From DATILL01 sp035476575 (lineage in GTDB: Bacteria; Actinomycetota; Actinomycetes; Mycobacteriales; JACQDL01), in the NCBI GenBank assembly GCA_035476575.1, contig DATILL010000145.1, positions 1 to 28,587 on the forward strand: a stretch of 28,587 nt of DNA, given 5' to 3'. Shown in pieces: positions 1 to 7,578 of this stretch; positions within the stretch are counted from its first letter, which is position 1; each line of letters starts with the position of its first letter. Position numbers and translations under genes: made by a program. The notes under the pieces are model-generated. The model searched no databases and was not told the DNA's origin. It saw only the letters and a program-made list of their open reading frames with translations.

Positions 1-2
1 CG

Positions 3-1082
3 CTCTTCGTGTGGTCGATCCTGATAACGGCGTTCCTGCTCCTGCTGGCGCTGCCGGTGCTCGCGGGCGGTATCACCATGCTGCTCACCGACCGCAACTT
101 CGGCAGCACTTTCTTCGATCCCGCTGGCGGCGGCGATCCCTTGCTGTTCCTGAACCTGTTCTGGTTCTTTGGCCATCCCGAGGTCTACATCGTGGCGCTG
201 CCCTTCTTCGGCATCGTCACCGAGGTCCTCCCGGTGTTCAGCCGCAAGCCGCTGTTTGGCTACAAGGGCCTGGTCTTCGCCACGTTGAGCATCGGGGCGC
301 TGTCGATGACGGTGTGGGCGCATCACATGTTCGCGACCGGTGCGGTGCTGCTGCCGTTCTTCAGCTTCCTGTCCTTCCTCATCGCGGTGCCGACCGGGAT
401 CAAGTTCTTCAACTGGATCGGCACGATGTGGCGGGGGGCGTTGACATTTGAGACGCCGATGCTGTTCGCGCTCGGCTTCCTTGTCACCTTCCTGTTCGGC
501 GGCCTGTCCGGCGTGCTGCTGGCCAGCCCGCCGGTCGACTTCCACGTGTCCGACACGTACTTCGTGGTGGCGCATTTCCACTATGTGCTCTTCGGCACGA
601 TCGTCTTCGCGGCATACTCCGGGATCTACTTCTGGTTCCCGAAGTTCACCGGGCGCTTCCTGGACGAAAAGCTTGGGAAGCTGCACTTCTGGGGCACCGT
701 GATCGGCTTCCACACCACGTTCCTGGTCCAGCACTGGCTGGGTAACGAGGGCATGCCGCGGCGGTACGCGGACTACCTGCCCACCGACGGTTTCACCACG
801 CTCAACACCATCTCGTCGATCGGTGCCTTTGTCCTCGGCGCGTCGACGCTGCCGTTCCTGTGGAACGTCTACAAGTCCTACCGGTACGGCGAGGTCACCA
901 CCGCCGACGACCCGTGGGGCCACGGCAACTCGCTGGAGTGGGCCACGTCCTCACCGCCGCCGCGGCACAACTTCGTCTCGTTGCCCCGGATCAGGTCCGA
1001 GCGACCGGCGTTCGAGCTGCACCACCCGCACATGGCCGAGCGGCTGCAACTGGAAGCGCATGCCGGTCGGCGGCAGCATTAG
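3..1082 (+). CDS. ctaD: Cytochrome c oxidase subunit I (aa3 type), C-terminal part, cut by window start
   Basis: This is the catalytic subunit of the proton-pumping terminal oxidase, an integral membrane protein that reduces O2 at the heme a3/CuB site. The frame is open to the left edge, so the start and the first heme a histidine lie outside the window. Counting from the GTG at 9, visible ligands are the HPEVY motif (H56, a CuB ligand, and Y60, the residue cross-linked to it), the CuB pair HH at 105-106 in WAHHMFATG, and H189 and H191 in AHFHYV (heme a3 and heme a ligands). Many hydrophobic segments alternate with short loops as expected. The C-terminal tail is soluble and ends in TAG at 1080. 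A short hairpin (GTGCG/CGCAC, 1087-1101) follows. Identity is secure; only the 3' portion is seen. Confidence 0.97.
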   Translation, partial: LFVWSILITAFLLLLALPVLAGGITMLLTDRNFGSTFFDPAGGGDPLLFLNLFWFFGHPEVYIVALPFFGIVTEVLPVFSRKPLFGYKGLVFATLSIGALSMTVWAHHMFATGAVLLPFFSFLSFLIAVPTGIKFFNWIGTMWRGALTFETPMLFALGFLVTFLFGGLSGVLLASPPVDFHVSDTYFVVAHFHYVLFGTIVFAAYSGIYFWFPKFTGRFLDEKLGKLHFWGTVIGFHTTFLVQHWLGNEGMPRRYADYLPTDGFTTLNTISSIGAFVLGASTLPFLWNVYKSYRYGEVTTADDPWGHGNSLEWATSSPPPRHNFVSLPRIRSERPAFELHHPHMAERLQLEAHAGRRQH

Positions 1083-1208
1083 AGGCGTGCGCTAGCCGCA
1101 CCAGCACAGTCCGGCGTCAACGTCGCGGAGGCAGGAACCGGTCCGCGACGCTGGCGACTGATCATGACCTGGGAGGACGCGCCGGCAAGGGAGGAGCACG
1201 ACTCCGTC

Positions 1209-2432
1209 ATGGAGCCGCACAGCGTCCTGGTGACCGTCACCGGCCGAGACCGGCCTGGCGTGACCTCCGCACTCTTCGCCGCGTTGGCCGGTCATGACGT
1301 CGAGGTGCTCGACGTCGAACAGGTGGTGATCCGGGGCCGGCTGGTGCTGGGCGTGCTGGTCGCGCTGCACGGCGAGCCCGGCTCGCTGCGTCGGGTCGTG
1401 AACGCCTGCTGCGACGCGCTCGGGATGGAGTCGGAGGTGCTGGTCGCCGACCCGCCGCTACGTGAGCCTGGCGTCCGGGTACGCCGCTCCGACCGGCACC
1501 ACGTGATCGTGCTGGGCCGCCCGCTGCGGGCCGGCGCGGTGGGCGAGGTGGCCCACCGGATCGCCGACCTGGGTGGCAACATCGACACGATCTCCCGGCT
1601 GTCCCACTACCCGGTCACCAGCCTGGAGCTGATGGTCTCCGGCGCGGACCCCGGCACGCTGCGCAGCGCGCTGGTCACCGCGGCCACCGAGACCGGCATC
1701 GACATCGCGGTCGAGCGGGCCGGGCTGCACCGCCGCGCCAAGCGGCTGCTGGTGCTCGACGTCGACTCCACGCTGATCCGCGGCGAGGTGATCGAGATGC
1801 TCGCCGCGTACGCCGGCTGTGCCGCCGAGGTGAGCGCGGTGACCGCGCGGGCGATGGCCGGTGAGATGGACTTCGCCGAGTCGTTGCGGGCCAGGGTGGC
1901 GCTGCTCGCCGGCCTGCCGGCCGACACGCTGGAGTCGGTGCGGTCCACGATCGAGCTCGGTCTCGGCGCCCGGACCCTGGTCCGCACGCTGAAGCGGATG
2001 GGCTACCGGATCGGCATCGTCAGCGGCGGCTTCAGCCAGGTGGTCGACGGGCTGGCCGCCGACCTCGGCCTCGACTTCGCGGCGGCGAACACCCTGGAGA
2101 TCGCCGATGGCGTGCTCACCGGCCGGGTGGTCGGGGAGGTGCTGGACCGGGCCGGCAAGGCCAGGGCGCTGGTGCGGTTCGCCGAGCAGTACGGCGTACC
2201 GCTGTCGCAAACCGTCGCGGTGGGTGACGGCGCCAACGACATCGACATGCTCAACTCGGCCGGCCTGGGCATCGCCTTCAACGCCAAGCCGGTGGTGCAG
2301 GCGGCGGCTGACACCGCGCTGTCCCAGCCGTACCTGGATGCGATCCTGTTCATCCTCGGTATCTCCCGGGACGAGGTGGAGGCCGCTGACGCCGAGGACC
2401 TGGCCGCCGGTGGCGTGATCCCTCCCGACTGA
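1209..2432 (+). CDS. serB: Phosphoserine phosphatase with N-terminal ACT domains
   Basis: SerB hydrolyses O-phospho-L-serine to L-serine, the last step of serine synthesis. The protein has two ACT-like regulatory domains (about residues 4-85 and 97-170), then a HAD phosphatase domain. HAD motif I is DVDST (D184, D186), motif II the VSGG serine (S272), then a lysine near 317 and the GDGANDIDM metal motif (D340, D344). At 407 aa it matches the long mycobacterial SerB2 form. An in-frame ATG at 1164 would add 15 residues. I prefer 1209 because AAGGGAGGAG lies at 1187-1196 and because the family's first ACT strand begins within a few residues of this Met. ctaD followed by serB is also the gene order in mycobacteria. 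The product could in principle compete for the O-phosphoserine proposed to feed the operon at 17-26 kb. Confidence 0.95.
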   Translation: MEPHSVLVTVTGRDRPGVTSALFAALAGHDVEVLDVEQVVIRGRLVLGVLVALHGEPGSLRRVVNACCDALGMESEVLVADPPLREPGVRVRRSDRHHVIVLGRPLRAGAVGEVAHRIADLGGNIDTISRLSHYPVTSLELMVSGADPGTLRSALVTAATETGIDIAVERAGLHRRAKRLLVLDVDSTLIRGEVIEMLAAYAGCAAEVSAVTARAMAGEMDFAESLRARVALLAGLPADTLESVRSTIELGLGARTLVRTLKRMGYRIGIVSGGFSQVVDGLAADLGLDFAAANTLEIADGVLTGRVVGEVLDRAGKARALVRFAEQYGVPLSQTVAVGDGANDIDMLNSAGLGIAFNAKPVVQAAADTALSQPYLDAILFILGISRDEVEAADAEDLAAGGVIPPD

Positions 2433-2445
2433 CACCTCTTGCCGG

Positions 2446-2459
2446 GTGACCCTTGTCAC
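2446..2459. terminator. Weak hairpin between convergent serB and pncA
   Basis: GTGAC-CCTT-GTCAC forms a 5-bp stem with a 4-nt loop just after serB, in the 92-bp convergent gap before the 3' end of pncA. There is no U-tract. It could act as a small bidirectional terminator but is short enough to be chance. Confidence 0.25.
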
Positions 2460-2524
2460 GAAGATCCAGCACGACACGCCGACGCGTCCCGCTGGACTTT
2501 GCGACATGCGTGGGGCTGGGCGGG

Positions 2525-3103
2525 TCAGGCTACGACCGGGGCGCCGACCAGGGCCACCCCGGCCGCGGCCAGCTCGGTCAGTGCCCGGGCCGTGGTGGCG
2601 GCCGTGACGCCCGCGGTCAGGTCGAGCCGGACCACGGTGTCGAAGCCGGCCCGGACGGCGTCCAGCGCCGTTGCCTTCACGCAGTGGTCGGTGGCGATGC
2701 CGCACACCTCGACGGCGGTGACCCCGTGCCCGCGCAGCCAGTCGGCCAGCCCGACCCCGTCGGCGGCAGAGCTTTCGAAGCCGCTGTACGCCGCGGTGTG
2801 CTCGCCCTTGTCGAAGACCGCCTCGATCCGGCTGGTGTCAAGCGCCGGGTGCAGCTCGACGCCAGCGGTGCCGGCGACGCAGTGCCGTGGCCAGGTCGCC
2901 ACGTAGTCGGGGGAGTCGGCGAAGTGCTGGCCCGGGTCGATGTGGTGGTCCCGCGTGGCCACGGCGTGGTCGTAGCCGCCGTCGGCCAGCCGCCGGCTGA
3001 TCCGCCCGGCCACCTCGGCCCCACCCGCGACGGCGAGGTTGCCGCCCTCGCAGAAGTCGTTCTGCACGTCCACGACGATCACCGCGCTGCTCACCTGCCC
3101 CAT
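2525..3103 (-). CDS. pncA: Nicotinamidase (isochorismatase-like hydrolase)
   Basis: Converts nicotinamide to nicotinate plus ammonia in NAD salvage; this family also activates pyrazinamide in mycobacteria. Visible signatures are VVDVQNDF with catalytic Asp12, the metal-site set D52-x-H54 ... H60 (RDHHIDPGQH), catalytic Lys99 in FDKGEH, and nucleophilic Cys141 in ATDHCVKATALDA. Length is 192 aa, close to the usual size. The ATG at 3103 gives MGQVSS; the GTG three codons in (3094) is a plausible alternative start because the conserved core begins right after it. The gene lies 202 bp downstream of pncB on the same strand. The two enzymes catalyse consecutive steps, but the gap holds a 50-bp-period repeat array. 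Confidence 0.95.
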   Translation of the reverse strand: MGQVSSAVIVVDVQNDFCEGGNLAVAGGAEVAGRISRRLADGGYDHAVATRDHHIDPGQHFADSPDYVATWPRHCVAGTAGVELHPALDTSRIEAVFDKGEHTAAYSGFESSAADGVGLADWLRGHGVTAVEVCGIATDHCVKATALDAVRAGFDTVVRLDLTAGVTAATTARALTELAAAGVALVGAPVVA

Positions 3104-3154
3104 TCTGCCCCTGCCGGCCCCACCTCCGTCCCGTCCCGCTCTGTCCCCGTCCCC

Positions 3155-3304
3155 TCTCCCTCGTACCTCAAGAGGTCACCACACGGTGCCAGCAGACCCC
3201 AAGAGGTCACCACAACGCCGAGTGGTCACCACACGGGCGTCACAGGCAACGAGAGGTCACCACAACACCGAGTGGTCACCACACGGGGGAGGCTCGGGAA
3301 GGTG
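3155..3304. repeat. GGTSACC 19/31 array no. 1 (between pncB and pncA)
   Basis: Five GGTCACC cores start at 3174, 3205, 3224, 3255 and 3274. Intervals are 31, 19, 31 and 19, an exact 50-bp period. Cores are followed by ACAC or ACAAC, and the 12-bp spacers of the 19-bp pairs are nearly identical (ACAACGCCGAGT, ACAACACCGAGT). The 24-bp spacers are more variable but share end sequences such as CAACGAGA and CCCCAAGA. All cores here face the same way (GGTCACCAC on the + strand). The position expected for a sixth core (3155) is degenerate. The array fills most of the 202-bp gap between two genes that may be co-transcribed, so it could be part of their mRNA. Function unknown. Confidence 0.9.
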
Positions 3305-3305
3305 C

Positions 3306-4583
3306 TCAGGGCAGGTACATCGTGGGGATGGCCGGCTCGCCACGGGACAGCTTCAGCCCCTCCCAGGGGACGGTGACCAAGGCCTGCCGCAGGTGCTCGC
3401 GGGCGTTGGTTAGGCCCGGCAGGCCGGCGAGCACGGCGCCGTTCTCGACCAGCGGTCGCTGCAGTGCCCGGTCACCAGCCCCGGCCGGTGGCCCGGCGCC
3501 ACGCCCGAGCACCTCCTCCACCGCCGTGCCGGTCGGTTTATGCCGGCGTACGGCGACCTTCCGCCCGCCCTGCGTGCCCTTGTGCTCCGAGCGCTTGGCC
3601 ACCGGCCGCCCCTCAACCTCGACCAGCTTGTAGATCAGCTCGGCCGTCGGCGCACCGGAGCCGGTGACCACCGCGGTGCCGGCACCATAGGCGTCTACCG
3701 GGGCGGCGGCCAGCGCGGCGATCGAGTGCTCATCCAGGTCGCCGGAGAGCACGATCCGGGTCGAGGTCGCACCCAGCTCGTCCAGCAGCGCGCGGGTCTG
3801 CTGGGCTAGGACGCCGAGGTCCCCGGAGTCGATCCGGATCGCTCCCAGCGACGGCCCAGCCACCTCGATCGCCGTCCGGACGCCCTGGCTGATGTCATAG
3901 GTGTCGACCAGCAGCGTGGTGCCCAGGCCGAGCGCGTCCACCTGGGACCGGAAGGCGTCCGCCTCGCTGTCGTGCACCAGGGTGAACGCGTGCGCCGCCG
4001 TACCCAGCGTGGGGATGCCGTGCTCCCGGCCGGCGCGCAGGTTCGAGGTGCCGGCGAACCCGGCCAGGTAGGCAGCCCGGGCCGCGGCCACCGCCGCATC
4101 CTCGTGGGTCCGCCGGGAGCCCATCTCGATCAGTGGCCGGCCGGCCGCGGCGGTGACCATCCGGGCGGCGGCCGAGGCGACCGCGCAGTCGTAGTTGAGG
4201 ACCGACAGCACCAGCGTCTCCAGCAGCACCGCCTCGGCGAAGATCCCCTCCACGGTCAGCACCGGCGAGCCCGGGAAGTACAGCTCGCCCTCGGCGTACC
4301 CGCTCACCCGGCCGGTGAACCGGTAGCCGGCCAGCCAGTCCCGGGTCGGCCGGTCGATCACCCCGGTACCGGCCAGGTAGTCGAGCTGGTCGCCGTCGAA
4401 CCGGTACGCCTCGATCGCCTCCAGCAGCCGCCCGGTGCCGGCCACCACGCCGTACCGCCGGCCGTCCGGCAGCCGGCGTGCGAACGTCTCGAACACGCAG
4501 CGCCGCTCCGCCGTACCGTCCCGCAGCGCGGCCGCCAGCATGGTCAGCTCGTAGTGGTCGGTGCACAGCGCGGTCGAGGTCAC
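3306..4583 (-). CDS. pncB: Nicotinate phosphoribosyltransferase
   Basis: Joins nicotinate and PRPP to give nicotinate mononucleotide, the committed step of nicotinate salvage, stimulated by ATP. The N-terminus CTDHYELTM is typical. Conserved stretches include ETLVLSVLNYDCAVASAAARMV (about 122-143), the MGSRRTHEDAA segment (about 154-164) and GTAAHAF (194-200), whose His198 corresponds to the phosphorylated histidine of the family. VDTYD and RIDSGDLG further on belong to the phosphate/ribose-binding region. Length is 425 aa, normal. The start is GTG (4581-4583). It diverges from clpS with a 74-bp gap and precedes pncA. In M. tuberculosis pncB1 (Rv1330c) likewise sits next to clpS. Confidence 0.95.
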   Translation of the reverse strand: MTSTALCTDHYELTMLAAALRDGTAERRCVFETFARRLPDGRRYGVVAGTGRLLEAIEAYRFDGDQLDYLAGTGVIDRPTRDWLAGYRFTGRVSGYAEGELYFPGSPVLTVEGIFAEAVLLETLVLSVLNYDCAVASAAARMVTAAAGRPLIEMGSRRTHEDAAVAAARAAYLAGFAGTSNLRAGREHGIPTLGTAAHAFTLVHDSEADAFRSQVDALGLGTTLLVDTYDISQGVRTAIEVAGPSLGAIRIDSGDLGVLAQQTRALLDELGATSTRIVLSGDLDEHSIAALAAAPVDAYGAGTAVVTGSGAPTAELIYKLVEVEGRPVAKRSEHKGTQGGRKVAVRRHKPTGTAVEEVLGRGAGPPAGAGDRALQRPLVENGAVLAGLPGLTNAREHLRQALVTVPWEGLKLSRGEPAIPTMYLP

Positions 4584-4657
4584 GGTGGCGCAGCCTACGT
4601 CGAGCTGCGCGGGGCCGCGTCCGGCAGGCTCGGCGGCTCGGCGGCGGGCGTGTCACC

Positions 4658-4960
4658 ATGGTGGGCATGGCGGGAACGCTTGCTCCGCAACGCACCGAAC
4701 AGACCGAGCAGAACGCTTGGGTCGATCCGGACCGGCCGTGGATCACCCTGGTGTGGAACGACCCGATCAACCTGATGTCCTATGTTGTGTACGTCTTCCA
4801 GGACCTGTTCGGGTACACCCGGGAGAAGGCGACGGCGCTGATGCTCGACGTGCACTACAAGGGCCGGGCGGTGGTCTCCAGCGGCCGGCGGGAACAGATG
4901 GAGCACGACGTCAGCCGGCTGCATGGCGCCGGCCTGTGGGCGACCCTGCAGCAGCCGTAG
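4658..4960 (+). CDS. clpS: ClpS, adaptor for Clp protease (N-degron recognition)
   Basis: A small cytosolic adaptor that binds N-terminal destabilising residues of substrates and delivers them to the ClpC/ClpA unfoldase. An unstructured N-terminal arm (about 1-25) is followed by the ClpS core: PWITLVWNDPINLMSYVVYVF carries the Asn-Asp pair (34-35) of the binding pocket, then a helix and the LDVHYKGRAVV segment with the conserved His66. At 100 aa it has the normal length. Starts possible at ATG 4658 or ATG 4667 (MAGTL...); 4658 has a G-rich stretch about ten bases upstream. The DUF2017 gene begins 2 bp after its stop, so the two are surely co-transcribed. Confidence 0.93.
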   Translation: MVGMAGTLAPQRTEQTEQNAWVDPDRPWITLVWNDPINLMSYVVYVFQDLFGYTREKATALMLDVHYKGRAVVSSGRREQMEHDVSRLHGAGLWATLQQP

Positions 4961-4962
4961 CC

Positions 4963-5526
4963 ATGGACTGGGTGGGCCGGCGTGCCGGCGGCATCGTGAT
5001 GCGGTTCGACCCGGCGGACGCGCAGGTGCTGCGTGAGCTGGTGGTTGCGGTGCGGGACATGGTGGCCGGTGGCCTGCCCATCGCGGGGTCCACGGATCCG
5101 TTGGAGCTGCTGCTCGGCCCCGGCGGCGTCGGCCCCGTGGGCGTGCCGGACGGCCAGCCGGTGGACCCTGCGCTGGCCCGGCTGTTGCCGGACGGGTACC
5201 GCGACGACCCGGACTCGGCGGGCGAGTTCCGCCGGCTGACCGAGTCCTCGCTGCGCCGGCACAAGAGCGAGACCGCCCAGCGGGTCCTCGACACCCTTCC
5301 GGCGGCCGGCGGGCGGGTCTGCCTGGACGGCGACACGACCCGGGCCTGGCTGTCGGCGTTGAACGACGTCCGGCTGGTCATCGGCACCCGGCTGGACGTG
5401 ACCGAGGACATGGACGCGCCTGAGCCCGACGACCCGGCCGCGCCCGGCTACGAACTCTACCGCTGGCTCACCCTGCTCCAGGAGCTGCTGGTGGAAGCCA
5501 CCGTGGGCGGGTCCCCCTACGACTGA
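4963..5526 (+). CDS. DUF2017 family protein
   Basis: A 187-aa soluble protein of an actinobacterial family without a known biochemical function, regularly found directly after clpS (Rv1332 in M. tuberculosis). The sequence is mostly helical and acidic: an N-terminal strand (GGIVMRFDPADAQVLREL), a middle section rich in Arg/Glu (FRRLTESSLRRHKSETAQRVLDTL), and a C-terminal helix pair ending ELYRWLTLLQELLVEATVG. No catalytic motif is obvious. Start codon ATG, 2 bp after the clpS stop, so translation is probably coupled. The fixed neighbourhood suggests a link with Clp-dependent proteolysis, but that is inference only. The repeat array no. 2 starts just after its stop codon. Confidence 0.85.
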   Translation: MDWVGRRAGGIVMRFDPADAQVLRELVVAVRDMVAGGLPIAGSTDPLELLLGPGGVGPVGVPDGQPVDPALARLLPDGYRDDPDSAGEFRRLTESSLRRHKSETAQRVLDTLPAAGGRVCLDGDTTRAWLSALNDVRLVIGTRLDVTEDMDAPEPDDPAAPGYELYRWLTLLQELLVEATVGGSPYD

Positions 5527-5726
5527 CCACGGCTGTGGTCACCTCTCGGCGTTGTGGTGACCTCTTGTTGCCGGGGACCAACGTGTGGTGACCACAACGC
5601 CCATTGGTCACCACACGGGCGCTGGAGACCACGAGAGGTCACCACACGGCGCATAGGTGACCACACGTTGTACGGAGACCACAAGAGGTCACCACACGGC
5701 GTTGTGGTCACCACACGGACGGCGGG
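5527..5726. repeat. GGTSACC 19/31 array no. 2, four complete 50-bp units
   Basis: Eight cores GGTSACC start at 5537, 5556, 5587, 5606, 5637, 5656, 5687 and 5706; all seven intervals alternate 19 and 31, i.e. four perfect 50-bp periods. The first unit is inverted (GTGGTGACC sense, 12-bp spacer TCTCGGCGTTGT, the reverse complement form of array no. 1). The other three point the other way (GGTSACCAC). At the flip, TTGTGGTGACC at 5552 faces GGTGACCACAA at 5587, an 11-bp inverted repeat with one mismatch. The cores are conserved while much of the rest varies, as expected for protein-binding sites or structured RNA under selection. The array fills the gap between DUF2017 and mec and ends about 60 bp before the mec start. 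Confidence 0.92.
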
Positions 5727-5776
5727 AGCGGCGCAGGCCGGCGGCGGTGCGCGGCGGGCGCGATACCCTTGCACCC

Positions 5777-6226
5777 GTGCTGACGATCGACCAGGCGACG
5801 TACGACGCCATAGTCGCCCATGCCCGCCGGGACCACCCGGACGAGGCGTGTGGGGTCGTCGCCGGGCCCGCCGGGTCCGACCGGCCGGAGCGCTTCATCG
5901 CGATGACGAACGCCGAGCGGTCCCCGACGTTCCACCGGTTCGACTCCGCCGAGCACCTGCGCGTCTGGCGGGAGATGGACGACCGGGACGAGGAGCCGGT
6001 GGTCCTCTACCACTCCCACACCGCGACCGAGGCATACCCGTCGCGCACCGACATCTCCATAGCCGCGGAGCCGGGCGCACACTACGTGGTGGTGTCGACC
6101 CGTGACCCGGCGACGGTGGAGCTCCGGTCGTTCCGGATCGTCGACGGCGTCGTCCGCGAGGAGGAGGTCGAGGTGGTCGAGCGCTACCTGCTCGGGCACA
6201 CCCCGGCCGCCACGGTCTACGACTGA
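5777..6226 (+). CDS. mec: Mec-type JAMM (MPN+) metallopeptidase of CysO-dependent cysteine synthesis
   Basis: A zinc JAMM isopeptidase. In M. tuberculosis the homologue Mec (Rv1334) removes newly made cysteine from the C-terminus of the sulfur carrier CysO. The JAMM signature is complete: Glu23 (EACG), H79-S-H81, seven residues, S89, two residues, D92 (HSHTATEAYPSRTD). Length is 149 aa, the usual minimal MPN domain. Start is GTG at 5777. It is followed by cysO (114-bp gap) and cysM, the same pathway order as in mycobacteria, which makes the function assignment strong. The array no. 2 repeats lie immediately upstream, so its promoter must be in or next to them, or the gene is read through from clpS. 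Confidence 0.92.
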   Translation: MLTIDQATYDAIVAHARRDHPDEACGVVAGPAGSDRPERFIAMTNAERSPTFHRFDSAEHLRVWREMDDRDEEPVVLYHSHTATEAYPSRTDISIAAEPGAHYVVVSTRDPATVELRSFRIVDGVVREEEVEVVERYLLGHTPAATVYD

Positions 6227-6340
6227 CCAGCCACGACACCGGCCGACCGCCGGGCCGGCGGAGCCCGTCGCATCGATCCCGCACCGCCCATCGTCTCCAG
6301 CCCACGCCTGCCAGCCCGATCCACGAAGGACAACCGACCC

Positions 6341-6616
6341 ATGGCCATCGAGGTCCGCATCCCGACCATCCTGCGCACCTACACCGCCGGCGCGAAGGCC
6401 GTCGAGGCGTCCGGGGAGACGCTCGCCGCGCTCGTCGACGACCTGGACAGCAGGCACCCCGGCCTGAAGGGCCGGCTGGTCACCGACAACGGCGCGCTGC
6501 ACCGGTTCGTCAACGTCTACGTCAACGACGAGGACGTCCGGTTCACCGGCTCGCTCGGCACCACCCTGAGCGACGGCGACTCGGTCACCATCCTGCCGGC
6601 CGTGGCCGGCGGCTGA
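6341..6616 (+). CDS. cysO: CysO sulfur carrier protein (MoaD/ThiS-like beta-grasp)
   Basis: A 91-aa ubiquitin-like carrier whose C-terminal Gly-Gly (VAGG) is converted to a thiocarboxylate and donates sulfur to O-phosphoserine bound to CysM. The MAIEVRIPTILRTYT start, the FVNVYVNDEDVR strand and the GDSVTILPAVAGG end are characteristic. Length compares well with mycobacterial CysO (about 93 aa). ATG at 6341 is preceded by GAAGGACAAC, a reasonable ribosome-binding site. It lies between mec and cysM, 11 bp from the latter. MoaD and ThiS share the fold, but the genome context makes CysO the best call. Confidence 0.93.
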   Translation: MAIEVRIPTILRTYTAGAKAVEASGETLAALVDDLDSRHPGLKGRLVTDNGALHRFVNVYVNDEDVRFTGSLGTTLSDGDSVTILPAVAGG

Positions 6617-6627
6617 CCGCCCTCCCG

Positions 6628-7578
6628 ATGGCTCGCTTCGCGTCGCTGGTCGACTCCGTCGGCGGCACCCCGCTGGTCGGGCTGCCCCGGCTGTCTCCGT
6701 CGGCTGAGGTACGGCTGTGGGCGAAGCTGGAGGACCGCAACCCGACCGGCTCGATCAAGGACCGGGCCGCGCTGTACATGGTGCACCAGGCGGAGAAGGA
6801 CGGCCTGCTCCAGCCGGGCTGCACGATCCTGGAGCCCACCAGCGGCAACACCGGCATATCGCTGGCCATGCTGGCCAGGCTGCGCGGCTACACGCTGATC
6901 TGCGTGATGCCGGAGAACACCTCAGTCGAACGCCGCCAGCTTCTGCAGATGTACGGCGCCCAGATCCGGCTCTCGGCGGCCACCGGCGGGTCCAACGAAG
7001 CGGTCCGGGTAGCCAAGGTGCTGGCCACGGAGAACCCCGACTGGGTGATGCTCTACCAGTACGGCAACCCGGCCAACTCCCAGGCGCACTACGAGACGAC
7101 CGGCCCGGAGCTGCTGCGCGACCTGCCCTCGATCACCCACTTCGTCGCCGGGCTGGGCACCACCGGCACGCTGATGGGGGTCGGCCGGTACCTGCGCGAG
7201 CAGGCGCCGGGCGTGCAGATCGTGGCCGCCGAGCCCCGCTACGGCGACACGGTCTACGGCCTGCGCAACATCGACGAGGGCTTCGTCCCTGAGCTGTACG
7301 ACGACTCGGTGCTCACCGCCCGCTTCTCGGTCACCAGTGGCGACGCGCTACGGCGTACCCGCCAGCTCGTGGAGTCGGAGGGGATCTTCGCCGGCATCTC
7401 CACCGGCGCGATCCTGCACGCCGCGATGGCCATGGCCGAGCGGGCGGTGGCCGCCGGCCGGCCGGCCGACATCGCCTTCGTGGTGGCCGACGCGGGCTGG
7501 AAGTATCTCTCGACCGGTGCGTACGCCCCTGACCTCGACGCCGCCGAGCGGGCCCTCGAAGGCCAGCTCTGGGCGTGA
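6628..7578 (+). CDS. cysM: CysM, O-phosphoserine-dependent cysteine synthase
   Basis: PLP enzyme of fold type II. The mycobacterial orthologue uses O-phospho-L-serine and thiocarboxylated CysO, giving cysteine synthesis that works under oxidative stress. The PLP lysine is K44 in NPTGSIKDRAA; PTSGNTG (about 71-77) binds substrate carboxylate and GLGTTGT holds the cofactor phosphate. Length is 316 aa, normal. Together with mec and cysO it is a complete pathway module. It is clearly distinct from the two SbnA-like paralogues at 18.3-19.4 and 22.2-23.2 kb, which share the fold but lack the carrier context. The stop overlaps the murI start by 4 bp (GTGA). Confidence 0.95.
   Translation: MARFASLVDSVGGTPLVGLPRLSPSAEVRLWAKLEDRNPTGSIKDRAALYMVHQAEKDGLLQPGCTILEPTSGNTGISLAMLARLRGYTLICVMPENTSVERRQLLQMYGAQIRLSAATGGSNEAVRVAKVLATENPDWVMLYQYGNPANSQAHYETTGPELLRDLPSITHFVAGLGTTGTLMGVGRYLREQAPGVQIVAAEPRYGDTVYGLRNIDEGFVPELYDDSVLTARFSVTSGDALRRTRQLVESEGIFAGISTGAILHAAMAMAERAVAAGRPADIAFVVADAGWKYLSTGAYAPDLDAAERALEGQLWA

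Noticed and set aside
5527..5726. CRISPR array
   Set aside because: Spacing is regular, but the conserved part is only 7-13 bp, occurs twice per 50-bp unit with alternating intervals, the intervening sequence is partly conserved too, orientation flips within the array, and no cas gene is near.
6628..7578. CysM as a third SbnA-like biosynthetic paralogue
   Set aside because: It sits between cysO and murI with mec upstream, has the standard CysM motifs, and belongs to the conserved housekeeping block.
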